Origin: CAZRGV01 sp964599655
GTDB lineage: Bacteria; Planctomycetota; Planctomycetia; Isosphaerales; Isosphaeraceae
Reading direction: 5' to 3'
Length of the DNA stretch: 64,000 bases
Assembly: GCA_964599655.1 (NCBI GenBank)
Contig: CAZRGV010000010.1
Location: 1-64,000, forward strand
A model generated the notes under the pieces. The model ran no database searches and had not been told where the DNA came from. It was given only the letters and a program-made list of their open reading frames with translations. How positions within the stretch are numbered: position 1 is the first letter of the stretch; every line of letters begins with the position of its first letter. Shown here piece after piece: positions 24,425-32,976 of this stretch. Position numbers and translations under genes: made by a program.

Positions 24425-24446
24425 GGAGTCCGACGTGCGGGACTCC
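24425..24446. terminator. Candidate terminator between convergent genes
   Basis: ggagtcc (24425-24431) pairs with ggactcc (24440-24446) across an 8-base loop, followed by a T-rich stretch (cgttttgggtttt). It sits between the beta-barrel gene (+) and the oxidoreductase gene (-), so it may serve both. Confidence 0.45.
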
Positions 24447-24509
24447 CCAGGGACGTTTTGGGTTTTCCCTCGGAACCAGGACCGCGCGAGCGGCCATCGG
24501 GAGGGTCGA

Positions 24510-25844
24510 TCAGGCGGTGACCTCGTAGCCGGCCCGCTGGGGACGGGTCTGCCAGGCGTTGGCCTCGGAATCGCCGACGATTTCTTCCTTGGCGGGATCC
24601 CAGGTGAGCTTGCGGCCACCGAGCCGGATGGCGATGTTGGCGAGGTGGCAGGTGGTCAGCGCCCGGTGGTGGGTCCAGACGTCGGAGACCGGCTCCGAGC
24701 GGTCTCGGATGCACTCGAAGAAGTTGGCCATGTGCCCATCCACCTTCTTGCCCTTTCGCAGCTCGACCAGCAGCGAGTCGGGAACGGGATTGCGATAGAG
24801 GGCATCGACGGAGCCGCCCGAGAGGTCGATGCGGTCTCGGGTCACGAAGATCCGGCCGCCGGTCCCCTCGAAGGTCACGCCGTTCTCGGTGTCGTCTCGG
24901 ATGAGCAGCTCCACGTCGTTGGGGAACTTCGCCTTCACGAGGAAGGCGGTCGGCGTGTTGTAACGGTCGTCGACCGTGGGATAACCGCCCTTGAACTCGA
25001 CCGGCAACTCGCCCTTCTCGACCTCGATCGTGTTCGGTCCCGAGTGATCCATGCCGATGGCCCACTGGCCGATGTCGACGTGGTGGGCCCCCCAGTCGGT
25101 GAGCTTGCCGCCGGAGTATTCGTACCACCAACGGAACTCACCGTGGCAACGCTGTTTGATGTAATCGACCTTGGGAGCCTGGCCGAGCCACATGTCCCAG
25201 TTCAGCTCGGGCGGGGGCGTTTCCTTCGAGAAGGGGCCGCCCGTCGGGCCGCCACCGATGGCCGCCGTGACCCGCTTGATCTTGCCGATACGGCCCGACC
25301 GCACGAGCGCCACGGCCAGGAGGAAGACGCGGTTGTGGTCGCTTCGCTGCTGGGTGCCGACCTGCACGACGCGACCGGTCTGCTTGGCGACCTTGCAGAG
25401 CTTCTTCCCCTCGTCGATCGTGAGGGTCAGGGGCTTTTCGCAGTAGACGTCCTTGCCGGCCTTCATGGCGTCGATGCAGATCTTGGTGTGCCAGTGGTCG
25501 GGCGTGCCGATGATCACGGCGTCGATGTCGTTGCGATCGAGGAGCTTGCGGTAGTCCTCGTAAACGTCGGCCTTACCTTTGCCGATGCGTTGATCGTTCT
25601 TGGCTCGCTCGGCGTGGCTCTTGTCCACATCGCAGACGGCCAGGAAGTCGCCAAAGTGCGACGCCCCTCGGGCATCGCCCGAACCCTGCCCGCCGGCGCC
25701 AATCAACCCGAGACGGGGCCGCTCGTTCGGGGCGCGGGTTTCTTCGGCCAGCGTGCGGCCGGACGGCATGACCAGGGGCAACAGCAGCGGGCTGGCCGCC
25801 GAAACGCGGAGGAACTCCCGGCGGTTCTGCGATGGGATGTGCAT
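24510..25844 (-). CDS. Tat-exported Gfo/Idh/MocA-family oxidoreductase, 444 aa
   Basis: I start this protein at 25844 (reverse strand), where NRREFLRVSAASPLLLPLVM forms a twin-arginine signal; the open frame extends upstream but without a signal or conserved residues. The NAD(P)-binding fold has RLGLIGAGGQGSGDA and the conserved VYCEKPLTLT motif with the catalytic-type Lys-Pro. The C-terminal domain has WWYEYSGGKLTDWGAHHVDIGQWA and DRYNTPTAFLVKAKFPND, as in the bacterial exported subgroup. Such proteins interconvert or rearrange sugars, but the substrate is unknown. A GGAG lies about 10 bases upstream of the start. Confidence 0.88.
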   Translation of the reverse strand: MHIPSQNRREFLRVSAASPLLLPLVMPSGRTLAEETRAPNERPRLGLIGAGGQGSGDARGASHFGDFLAVCDVDKSHAERAKNDQRIGKGKADVYEDYRKLLDRNDIDAVIIGTPDHWHTKICIDAMKAGKDVYCEKPLTLTIDEGKKLCKVAKQTGRVVQVGTQQRSDHNRVFLLAVALVRSGRIGKIKRVTAAIGGGPTGGPFSKETPPPELNWDMWLGQAPKVDYIKQRCHGEFRWWYEYSGGKLTDWGAHHVDIGQWAIGMDHSGPNTIEVEKGELPVEFKGGYPTVDDRYNTPTAFLVKAKFPNDVELLIRDDTENGVTFEGTGGRIFVTRDRIDLSGGSVDALYRNPVPDSLLVELRKGKKVDGHMANFFECIRDRSEPVSDVWTHHRALTTCHLANIAIRLGGRKLTWDPAKEEIVGDSEANAWQTRPQRAGYEVTA

Positions 25845-26116
25845 CGAAGCAAACTCCGACAAAGGTTCGTTCTTCGGAGACCACCCGACCCCGACCTCGG
25901 CAGGGAGGTCCGAAATCGGATCGACCTTGACGCAGAATAAAGGCTCCGGAGCCGTTTCACAAGCAGGACGCGTCGACGAGCCCCGATCTTTTGAAACCAG
26001 CGGACGGCTTCCTGGGCGGCAGCGCGATTCGCTCGACGAACGGTCCCGAGAAATTCGGACCGATGAAGGAGCGAGCGAACAGCCGTCGTCGATGATTTTT
26101 GGCGAGTGACGGAGGA

Positions 26117-26132
26117 TGGACCAATTGGTCCA
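26117..26132. promoter_or_regulatory. Perfect 16-bp palindrome, possible operator
   Basis: tggaccaattggtcca is its own reverse complement. Perfect 16-base symmetry is typical of dimeric regulator sites. It lies 273 bases before the oxidoreductase start on one side and 450 bases before the first eCIS gene on the other. No regulator gene is adjacent, so the partner is unknown. Confidence 0.4.
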
Positions 26133-26210
26133 GAGATGGCCGATGGGGCGCTTCCGGCGTCCGGCTCGCATCCATTCAATAGGACATCAATTGCCTCAAA
26201 AAGACGTGGT

Positions 26211-26230
26211 CCGGTCACATCGGGGACCGG
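26211..26230. repeat. Short inverted repeat upstream of eCIS locus
   Basis: ccggtc (26211-26216) pairs with gaccgg (26225-26230) across 8 bases. It may be part of the leader or regulatory region; no T tract follows. Confidence 0.3.
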
Positions 26231-26414
26231 CTGGCTCCGAAGAGCGGTTCAGTTCCTAAGTCGAATTTCCGCTTGGGCTAATGTCGTGTCTCGATCGCGG
26301 GTTGTCCCCGACTTCACGGCGTTCTCCATCGCGAAGGGACGCCAGTCGTACGGAATCGTGTTTTTTTTATCTTGAAATTGATCGCCGCGCGTGTTCCCTT
26401 CTAACGAGAGTTCG

Positions 26415-26442
26415 TTGAGGTTTTTTGGGTTCTGAATATATG
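26415..26442 (+). promoter_or_regulatory. Candidate promoter of the eCIS locus
   Basis: TTGAGG (26415-26420) and TATATG (26437-26442) are 16 bases apart in an AT-rich block, 140 bases before the first gene of the cluster. Match to sigma70 consensus is fair; unproven. Confidence 0.35.
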
Positions 26443-26581
26443 CACTTCTGTCACTTCGAGATCTCGAACATTGTCGCCAGGGTCGGTTGTGTGAGATCGG
26501 ATGTCGCAGGCGGGACAAACCCGGACAGGGCTTGGGAGTGGACCAGCGATCCTCAGCGATGAGTCGGAAGGGGTTGGCGGC

Positions 26582-27154
26582 ATGGCGAGGTCGGAGGTGA
26601 TCCGGGACATGGGGGATACGCTGATCCATCTCCTCCGCTCGGGAATTCCGGCGGGGATGGTGGATCCGAACGATATCCAGGTTTCGACGCCCGACGACTT
26701 CCGCACGCTCAACCCTCCCGTGAATCCGGCGTTGACGGTGTTTCTCTATCGCATCGTGGTGAACACCGAGATGCGCAACGGGGCGAGGCGAACCCTGCCG
26801 GACGGCACCACCACGCGCCCGCTCTTGCCGATTGACCTTTGCTACCTGATCACGCCGTGGGCGAGTCGGACCAGTGACGAGTACCTGATCGCGGGCCGGG
26901 TGCTTCAGGTGCTCTACGACCACGCGGAGCTCGGCGCGGCGGATTTGCGAGGGAACTCGTGGTCGCCGGAGGACAGCGTGCAGCTTGTGCTGGAATCGCT
27001 GCCGGTGGATGACCACTTCCGAATCTGGGAGACGACGGATCTTCCGTACCGGCTTTCCCTGCCGTATCTGGCGAGGATCGTGGGGATCGAGCCCACCGAG
27101 GCGCTGGCCCGTCCGCCCGTGGTCGAGGCCTGGTTGGGAGCGAGGATGCCCTGA
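26582..27154 (+). CDS. eCIS DUF4255 / Pvc16-like protein, 190 aa
   Basis: This looks like the DUF4255 family found in eCIS and some tail clusters, where the Afp16/Pvc16 relatives end or cap the tube. Supporting features are the MGDTLIHLLRSGIP start, NPPVNPALTVFLYRIVVNTEMRN, the conserved PIDLCYLITPWASRTSDEYLIAGRVLQVLYDHAEL and the final PVVEAWLGARMP. No signal peptide. I chose the ATG at 26582 with GGAAGGGG upstream. It is the first gene of the cluster and is followed after one base by the next gene, so they are translationally coupled. Confidence 0.82.
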   Translation: MARSEVIRDMGDTLIHLLRSGIPAGMVDPNDIQVSTPDDFRTLNPPVNPALTVFLYRIVVNTEMRNGARRTLPDGTTTRPLLPIDLCYLITPWASRTSDEYLIAGRVLQVLYDHAELGAADLRGNSWSPEDSVQLVLESLPVDDHFRIWETTDLPYRLSLPYLARIVGIEPTEALARPPVVEAWLGARMP

Positions 27155-27155
27155 T

Positions 27156-27878
27156 ATGAGCATGGGGAATCTCTATCCGCCGACTGACCGACCGCGCGTC
27201 GTCCACCGGCTCGCGGTGGTGTTGCGGTTTGTTGACGCGTTCGCGTCGACGTCGGTGAGGGTTCCCTTGCGGGTATGGATTCCCGCCCAGAACTGGCCGG
27301 GCCGCCCGGCGAACGACTGGGAGGCGCGGCGGTCGGTGAAGGACGACACGTATCGATTTCTTGTCACCAACGCGGCGATTCCGGCGGGCGATTTCAACAT
27401 TCAGGTCGAAGCCCCTGGCGGGGAGTACGTGAGCCTGGAGGCGATCTCGGTGTCGTTGCCGATGATCCCGCCCGGACCGCCGCCGCCGCCTCCGCCGCCA
27501 CCAAGGAGCGCGTTGGAGTACCTCGTGGAGCGGACGCTCTGGCCGACGGTTCGACTCCGACCGCCGACGGGGGAAACGGCGGTGATCGGGCGAGTTACCA
27601 GCACAGGTGGCTCGTCGGTGGAAGGGTTGAGGGTCGTGCTCTACCACGCGGGGGATCCGGTCCCGGCCAGTCCGTACACCCGGACCGACGCATCGGGACA
27701 GTTCCTGTTTCGGCTCCCGCGGCAGAAGTCGCAGATCGTGATGGGCGTTGTGGTCTCGACCGTGAACCTCGCGATCGAGATTCGAGACGTTTCGAATACC
27801 GTTCTGGCGGTCAGTCCGGCAGGACCGTACACCGTCAACTTGGGGCAGGTCACCGTCTTGCCGTTCGTCGTCCCCTAG
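27156..27878 (+). CDS. eCIS-linked protein with Pro linker and Ig-like/carboxypeptidase-regulatory-like domain
   Basis: I do not recognise a named family. Residues 15-105 form a beta-rich domain (VVLRFVDAFASTSVRVPLRVWIP, YRFLVTNAAIPAGDFNIQVEAPGGEYV). A run of about nine Pro (IPPGPP followed by PPPPPPP) forms a rigid linker, and residues about 145-240 look like a prealbumin-like beta sandwich with TGETAVIGRVTSTGGSSVEGLRVVLYH and RTDASGQFLFRLP, a pattern known from carboxypeptidase regulatory domains. It sits between the DUF4255 protein and the sheath, so a structural accessory role is likely. The ATG at 27156 overlaps nothing but follows the previous stop by one base. Confidence 0.6.
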   Translation: MSMGNLYPPTDRPRVVHRLAVVLRFVDAFASTSVRVPLRVWIPAQNWPGRPANDWEARRSVKDDTYRFLVTNAAIPAGDFNIQVEAPGGEYVSLEAISVSLPMIPPGPPPPPPPPPRSALEYLVERTLWPTVRLRPPTGETAVIGRVTSTGGSSVEGLRVVLYHAGDPVPASPYTRTDASGQFLFRLPRQKSQIVMGVVVSTVNLAIEIRDVSNTVLAVSPAGPYTVNLGQVTVLPFVVP

Positions 27879-27912
27879 TCCGTCAACCGCGAGGAAGAGA
27901 GGGGAGAGAGCC

Positions 27913-30012
27913 ATGCCCGAATACCTGTCACCGGGCGTTTTCATCGAAGAGATCCCGGCCCGATTGAAGGCCATCGAGGGGGTCAGCACCAGCACGGCGG
28001 GATTTGTCGGCCCCTCCGGGCGAGGGCCGGTGGCCGGAGGCAGTCCCGCCGATGGCGTTGCACCCCTTGTGGGGGTCGTCTTTCCCGCCGGGTTCCGGCT
28101 GCCGCCCGACCCGACGCCCGTGCTGGTCACGAGCTTCGCCGAGTACGCTCGCCAGTTCGGCCAGCCGCCGATCGACCCGGTGGCCAGCGGCTACCTGGGC
28201 CACTCGCTGCGCGCGTTCTTCGACAACGGCGGCAAACGGTGTTTCCTCGCACGGGTCGTGGGAGACAACGCCGCGAGGGCGTTCTTCCGGGCCGACCGTG
28301 GATCCGTGCTCCGTCTGGCCAGGCGGGTCAGGACGACGGACGCCACCGTGTTCCTCACCTCCCTGCGCGGGGTGGACGTCACTGGGACTCCTGGTCTGAG
28401 CTTCCGTCGGATCAGCGATGGAACCGAGGTCCTGGCCGGGACCATCGACGGCTACGACACCCAGGCCGCCAGCGTTCACCTGACGGCGGCCGCGGGTGTC
28501 GACCTCGACCCGACACAGATCTACGTGGTGCCCGCGTCGGTGACGATCAGCGCCGGCACGGGTCCGCTGTTCATCGCTCGCAGCCAGGGGGCCTGGGGCG
28601 CGAATCTGAAGGTTCAGATCTCTTGCTCCGATCGCGCTCCCGTGCCGGTCACGGGTGCCATCGGCAACAACGCGGCCGACATGACCGACCGGATCCAGGT
28701 CCAGTCGAGCAGCAGTTTTTATCGAGGGGCGATCGTCGAGATCGATCGCGGTGGCGGCAACACCGAGCGCATCTATGCCACGGTGGCGGAGATCCTGCCC
28801 GGCAATACCCTGCGTCTCAACCCTCCGGCAATCAACGACGTGGCCACCACGGGCTTCGTCCGCGTGGCCGAGATCGACGTCACCATCCAGGATTCCGCGA
28901 CCGGAGCGACCGAGACCTTCCGCGGACTGAGCTGGAACCATGATGCCGATGCGCAGATCCGCAGCCGCCATTACTCGACAGTGATCAACAATCGTTCGAG
29001 CCTGTTGTACGTCGTTCCCCCCTGGGCCGGCCTGGGCGGTGTTGCCGAGACGACCGATCTCGACAGCCAACCAATGTCGCGCAACGGCGATCTCCAGGGA
29101 CCGACGCAGGCGGCCGAGCGAGGCAACGACGGAGCCTTGCCGACCGATGACCAGATTGTCGGCACGGACAACGGACCCGGCCAGCGCACCGGAATCCAGT
29201 CGCTCCAGGATATCGACGATATTCGCATCATTGCCGCGCCCGGGCGTTTCGCGACCACAGTGCAGAATGCGTTGATCAGTCAGTGTGAGCGAATGCGATA
29301 CCGCTTCGCCGTGCTCGATGGTCAGGATCAGCCGGCGCCGGCCAGCGTGGTCAACGACATGATCCGGCACCGCAACGACTATGACACCTCGTTCGCCGGG
29401 CTCTACGTGCCGTGGGTCCAGATCGGCGACGGGGATCGGACGTTGCTGCTTCCGCCCTCGGGCTATGTGGCCGGCATCTACGCTCGAGTCGACAACGAGC
29501 GAGGTGTCTGGAAGGCCCCGGCCAATGAAGTCGTGCGAGGCATTACCGGGCTCGGGTCGTACATCACGACGGGCGAGCAAGACTTGCTCAACCCTCGAGG
29601 GATCAACGCGATTCGACGTTTCGAGGGGCGAGGAATTCGAGTCTGGGGCGCGCGAACGCTCTCGAGCGACCCCGAATTCCGTTACATCAATGTGCGACGA
29701 TTTCTCATCTTCCTGGAAGCATCGATCGATCGCGGCACGCAGTACGTGGTTTTCGAACCCAACGCGCCCGAGACCTGGAGCCGTGTGGTCGACAGCATCA
29801 GCGCGTTTCTGAATACCCAGTGGCGCGGCGGCGCGCTGTTCGGCCGTCGGCCCGAGGATGCCTTCTTCGTTCGTTGCGACGAGACGACGATGACCGTGGA
29901 CGACATCCAGAACGGCCGATTGATCTGCAACATCGGCGTGGCGATCGTCCGGCCCGCCGAGTTTGTGATCTTCCGGATCGAGCAGATTACGGGCTTCGGC
30001 CAGCAGTCGTGA
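27913..30012 (+). CDS. eCIS contractile sheath protein 1, 699 aa
   Basis: A phage-tail-sheath-type protein. The N-terminus MPEYLSPGVFIEEI and the motif GFVGPSGRGP are standard for sheath subunits, as is FAEYARQFGQPP and GHSLRAFFDNGGKRCFLARV. The C-terminal domain carries the handshake-forming region: RGIRVWGARTLSSDPEFRYINVRRF, FEPNAPETWSRVVDSI and ICNIGVAIVRPAEFVIFRI. About 150-400 is an inserted, variable surface domain. It forms the outer contractile sheath around the tube, by analogy with Afp2-4. RBS GAGGGGAGAG precedes the ATG. A second, more divergent sheath follows at 30524. Confidence 0.9.
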   Translation: MPEYLSPGVFIEEIPARLKAIEGVSTSTAGFVGPSGRGPVAGGSPADGVAPLVGVVFPAGFRLPPDPTPVLVTSFAEYARQFGQPPIDPVASGYLGHSLRAFFDNGGKRCFLARVVGDNAARAFFRADRGSVLRLARRVRTTDATVFLTSLRGVDVTGTPGLSFRRISDGTEVLAGTIDGYDTQAASVHLTAAAGVDLDPTQIYVVPASVTISAGTGPLFIARSQGAWGANLKVQISCSDRAPVPVTGAIGNNAADMTDRIQVQSSSSFYRGAIVEIDRGGGNTERIYATVAEILPGNTLRLNPPAINDVATTGFVRVAEIDVTIQDSATGATETFRGLSWNHDADAQIRSRHYSTVINNRSSLLYVVPPWAGLGGVAETTDLDSQPMSRNGDLQGPTQAAERGNDGALPTDDQIVGTDNGPGQRTGIQSLQDIDDIRIIAAPGRFATTVQNALISQCERMRYRFAVLDGQDQPAPASVVNDMIRHRNDYDTSFAGLYVPWVQIGDGDRTLLLPPSGYVAGIYARVDNERGVWKAPANEVVRGITGLGSYITTGEQDLLNPRGINAIRRFEGRGIRVWGARTLSSDPEFRYINVRRFLIFLEASIDRGTQYVVFEPNAPETWSRVVDSISAFLNTQWRGGALFGRRPEDAFFVRCDETTMTVDDIQNGRLICNIGVAIVRPAEFVIFRIEQITGFGQQS

Positions 30013-30072
30013 ACCGATCGGTATTTTCGGGCATGAGCGGTTTGATCCATCCACGGATCAGGAGATCCCGTC

Positions 30073-30522
30073 ATGGCGGTCGAACGTCCGAACAAGAACC
30101 CGTACAGCGCCTTCAACTTCATCGTTGAGATCGACGGCGCGGCGGTCGCCGCGTTCTCGGAGGTCTCCGGCCTCGACAGCGAGAACACCCCCATCGAGTA
30201 CCGCGAGGGGAGCGACGCGATCAACAGCACGCGCAAGCTTCCCGGCATCGAGAAGTACACCAATCTGACCCTCAAGCGAGGAATCTCCGGCTCGCTCTAC
30301 CTCTGGAACTGGCGCAAGGAGGTTCGCGACGGGGGCACCACCTATCCGCCGACGCGCGACGTGACGATCCAGCTTCAAAACGAAAAACACGAGAATGTTT
30401 ACAAGTGGAAGCTCACGAACGCCTGGTGCACGAAGCTGACCGGTCCGTCGCTGAACGCGAAGAACAACGAGATTGCCATCGAGACGATGGAACTGGCGTA
30501 TGACCGCCTCGACATCGAGTGA
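30073..30522 (+). CDS. eCIS inner tube protein 1 (gp19-like), 149 aa
   Basis: A compact tail-tube subunit of the T4 gp19/Afp1 family: NPYSAFNFIVEIDGAAVAAFSEVSGLDSE, EYREGSDAINSTRKLPGIEKYTNLTLKRG, LYLWNWRKEV and IAIETMELAYDRLDI at the end, where the last helix closes the ring. Length is normal. It forms stacked hexameric rings inside the sheath. The next sheath gene starts one base after its stop codon. Confidence 0.92.
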   Translation: MAVERPNKNPYSAFNFIVEIDGAAVAAFSEVSGLDSENTPIEYREGSDAINSTRKLPGIEKYTNLTLKRGISGSLYLWNWRKEVRDGGTTYPPTRDVTIQLQNEKHENVYKWKLTNAWCTKLTGPSLNAKNNEIAIETMELAYDRLDIE

Positions 30523-30523
30523 C

Positions 30524-32362
30524 ATGGCGCGGCTGGCCGCGCGTGTGCCTGGCGTTTCTTTCGAGCCCCGGCCCCGAGAGCCGGAATTGCCCTTCGTGCG
30601 CACCGACGTCGCGGGGTTCATCGGGTTCGAGCCCCGAGTGCGCGCCGGGACTGGCGCGTGTCGACTGATCGGCAGCCCCTTGCCGGTGGGCCATCGCTTC
30701 ACGGTCGAGGTGGTCTCGTTTCAACTGGTGGTCAACGGCACACGCGCGACGGTCTCCGAAACACCGGAATTGATCCTGTCGGAGGACGACGCGGCCATCC
30801 CCATCCTGCCGGGTCAGGCGATCGCTTACGCAATCGTCGCGGTCTTGAAGGACCAGGCTCTGAGACTGGTTGTCCTCCCTGGAGGCGTTGCGGCGACCGG
30901 CTTTGAACAACCGCCCGACGACTCCCAGGTCAAGGCGGCGGTGGACCTGGTCGTGGCACCGGGGATGCCCTGGGTCCGGATCGTGAATGTCTCGGTCCGT
31001 CGCGAGGCCGACGTGGTCTGGCCGGTGATTCTTCCCGCCTTGCCGCCGACTCGGTGCGATGACTGGAACGACTATCTCCTCCAGCTTGGCACGCCGCCCA
31101 CGGATGGCTCGTTGCTCGGGCCGTCGGCACGCGCCTACTTCGCGAACGGTGGCCGACGGTGTTATATCGCGACCGTCAGCCGTCCGTTGTTCACCGACAC
31201 GAGCGGCCTGGAGCGATCGAGGGCCGAGATGGTTGGCGTGGCGGGCTCGAGCGAGCTTGAGGCGACCGGCCTGGAGCGCTTGCTCCTGATCGACGAGGTC
31301 AGCCTGATCGATGTGCCCGACCTCTACGCTCGACGGCTTGATGCCCCGATTCAGGTTGTCAATCTTCCCGGCCGCGTTCGCGAGTCCTGTTTCGTGCCAT
31401 GCGAGACCCTGCTTGGTCCGGTCGGGCCGGTTCCATTCGCGGGCGAGGGGGAAGCGGGTGATCCGCTCTATCCCTCGAACGACAAACCCGCGCTCGATCC
31501 GACGTACCTCACGCAGAAGCAAATGATCGCGCGTTGCCTCGACGAGCGATGGCGGGTGATGCTGATTCTCAGCGTGCCGTTGATGCCCGACGGCGCCCGT
31601 TTTTCGCCGCCGTCCGACGTGTTCGCGGCGACGTGGAGAGATCGGTTCGATCAACTGGTCAAATCAGGAGGTTTTGCCGATGATCCGGAGATGTCGGTGG
31701 CGGCGCTTTACTGGCCCTGGGTGCTCTCGCAGGAGAAGGTGGGCGCGGACGTGGTCCCGGTGCCACCGGGGCCGTTCGTCGTCGGGGTGATGGCGCGTCG
31801 CGACCTGGCTCGAGGGCCGCAGGTGGCGCCGGCGAACGAGACGGTCAAAGGTGTGGTGGGCCTGACCTGGCCGATCGACGACGCGACGCACGGCGGGCTT
31901 TACCAACCCGCCCCCGACGTGAATGGCCTGGACGTCCCGGCCGTGAACGTGCTCCGCGCGTTCCCTGGCTACGGGGTTCAAGTCTGGGGCGCGCGGACGC
32001 TCTCGACCGACACCTGGATGCGATTCGTTTCCGTGAGGCGCTGCCTGTCGTCGATCGAGCGACGGATGAAGGTGGCTCTGGATACCATCGCCTTCGAGCC
32101 GAACACGCCGATGCTCTGGCTTCAGGTCACGCAGCTTGGATTGTCGGTCCTGCTTCCGGTCTTTGAGTCGGGCGCCCTGCGAGGCGACCAGCCCGAGCAG
32201 GCATTCTACATCCGTTGCGACTCCACGGTGAATCCGCCCGAGAACGTTCAGGTCGGCCAGCTTCTTTGTGAGGTTGGCGTGGCGATCGCCGCGCCCGCCG
32301 AGTTCCTCGTCTTTCGGATCGGCCGTCGCGAGGGGGTTGTGGAGGTCACCGAGGCGTCATGA
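30524..32362 (+). CDS. eCIS contractile sheath protein 2, 612 aa
   Basis: A second sheath-type protein, clearly related to sheath 1 in its C-terminal half: GYGVQVWGARTLSTDTWMRFVSVRRCLSSIE, FEPNTPMLWLQV, SGALRGDQPEQAFYIRCDSTVNPPENVQVGQLLCEVGVAIAAPAEFLVFRIG. The N-terminal part has TDVAGFIGFEPRV and SARAYFANGGRRCYIATV, the latter matching the equivalent region of sheath 1. The N-terminal half is different from sheath 1 and carries its own beta-rich insertion around 60-170. Afp/PVC systems also carry several sheath paralogues. Its stop overlaps the next start (ATGA). Confidence 0.87.
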   Translation: MARLAARVPGVSFEPRPREPELPFVRTDVAGFIGFEPRVRAGTGACRLIGSPLPVGHRFTVEVVSFQLVVNGTRATVSETPELILSEDDAAIPILPGQAIAYAIVAVLKDQALRLVVLPGGVAATGFEQPPDDSQVKAAVDLVVAPGMPWVRIVNVSVRREADVVWPVILPALPPTRCDDWNDYLLQLGTPPTDGSLLGPSARAYFANGGRRCYIATVSRPLFTDTSGLERSRAEMVGVAGSSELEATGLERLLLIDEVSLIDVPDLYARRLDAPIQVVNLPGRVRESCFVPCETLLGPVGPVPFAGEGEAGDPLYPSNDKPALDPTYLTQKQMIARCLDERWRVMLILSVPLMPDGARFSPPSDVFAATWRDRFDQLVKSGGFADDPEMSVAALYWPWVLSQEKVGADVVPVPPGPFVVGVMARRDLARGPQVAPANETVKGVVGLTWPIDDATHGGLYQPAPDVNGLDVPAVNVLRAFPGYGVQVWGARTLSTDTWMRFVSVRRCLSSIERRMKVALDTIAFEPNTPMLWLQVTQLGLSVLLPVFESGALRGDQPEQAFYIRCDSTVNPPENVQVGQLLCEVGVAIAAPAEFLVFRIGRREGVVEVTEAS

Positions 32363-32973
32363 GCGTGCTCAACCCGGTCCCGGTCTTCAACTTCTCGATC
32401 TTTCTGATCGACGCCAAGCCGTTCGGAAGCACGGCGGCCGAGATCGCCACGACTCTCGGCGGCTTCGCGATCGGAGTCGGCAAGACGCTGCTCTTTGGCA
32501 GTTTCAGCGAGGCGAGCGGCCTGAACGCGGAGATCGAGACCGAGACCTATCGCGAGGGTGGGCTCAACACGGGCCCGCACAAGTTTCTCAAATGGGGAAA
32601 CTACCCGAACGTCGTTTTGAAGCGAGGCGTCACGCTGAACACCGACCTCTGGGACTGGTATTACCAGGTGCTCTATGGCTCTCGCGACCTGGTTCGCAAG
32701 AACGGATTGATCCTCCTGACCGACCGCGGATTGGGGCTTTCCGCCCTGGGGGATGGTCCGACGCCACTCGGCCTGCCGGTCATTGATAAGCTGCCCATTG
32801 CCGCCTGGTACTTCCGCAACGGGCTTCCCGAGAAGCTGCAAGGCCCCGGACTCAACGGCAAGAGCAACGAGATCGCCATTGAAACCCTGGAAATCGCGCA
32901 CGAGGGACTTGTCCGGATCGGGCCGGGCATGATCCCTGGTGCGGCGGACGTGGTCGGCTCGCTGGGGCTCTGA
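32359..32973 (+). CDS. eCIS inner tube protein 2 (gp19-like, enlarged), 204 aa
   Basis: A second tube-family protein with the same core as tube 1: VFNFSIFLIDAKPFG, FGSFSEASGLNAEIETETYREGG, FLKWGNYPNVVLKRGVTLNTDLWDWYYQV and KSNEIAIETLEIAHEGL. It has extra loops at about 25-50 and 112-145 compared with tube 1, so it may form a special ring, for instance the baseplate-proximal tube initiator as Afp5-like proteins do. Start overlaps the sheath 2 stop. A 3-base space separates it from the LysM protein. Confidence 0.85.
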   Translation: MSVLNPVPVFNFSIFLIDAKPFGSTAAEIATTLGGFAIGVGKTLLFGSFSEASGLNAEIETETYREGGLNTGPHKFLKWGNYPNVVLKRGVTLNTDLWDWYYQVLYGSRDLVRKNGLILLTDRGLGLSALGDGPTPLGLPVIDKLPIAAWYFRNGLPEKLQGPGLNGKSNEIAIETLEIAHEGLVRIGPGMIPGAADVVGSLGL

Positions 32974-32976
32974 ATC

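Larger units (their letters stand above)
25845..26581. other. Upstream regulatory region between oxidoreductase and eCIS locus
   Basis: No convincing gene in 737 bp. It is AT-richer than its surroundings, especially 26350-26450. It holds a 16-bp perfect palindrome (26117-26132), a 6-bp-stem hairpin (26211-26230) and a promoter candidate (26415-26442). It should carry control elements for the leftward oxidoreductase and the rightward contractile-system genes. Confidence 0.5.

Noticed and set aside
27928..30054. Minus-strand open frame of 708 codons over sheath 1
   Set aside because: Antisense to the sheath gene, which has clear family motifs.
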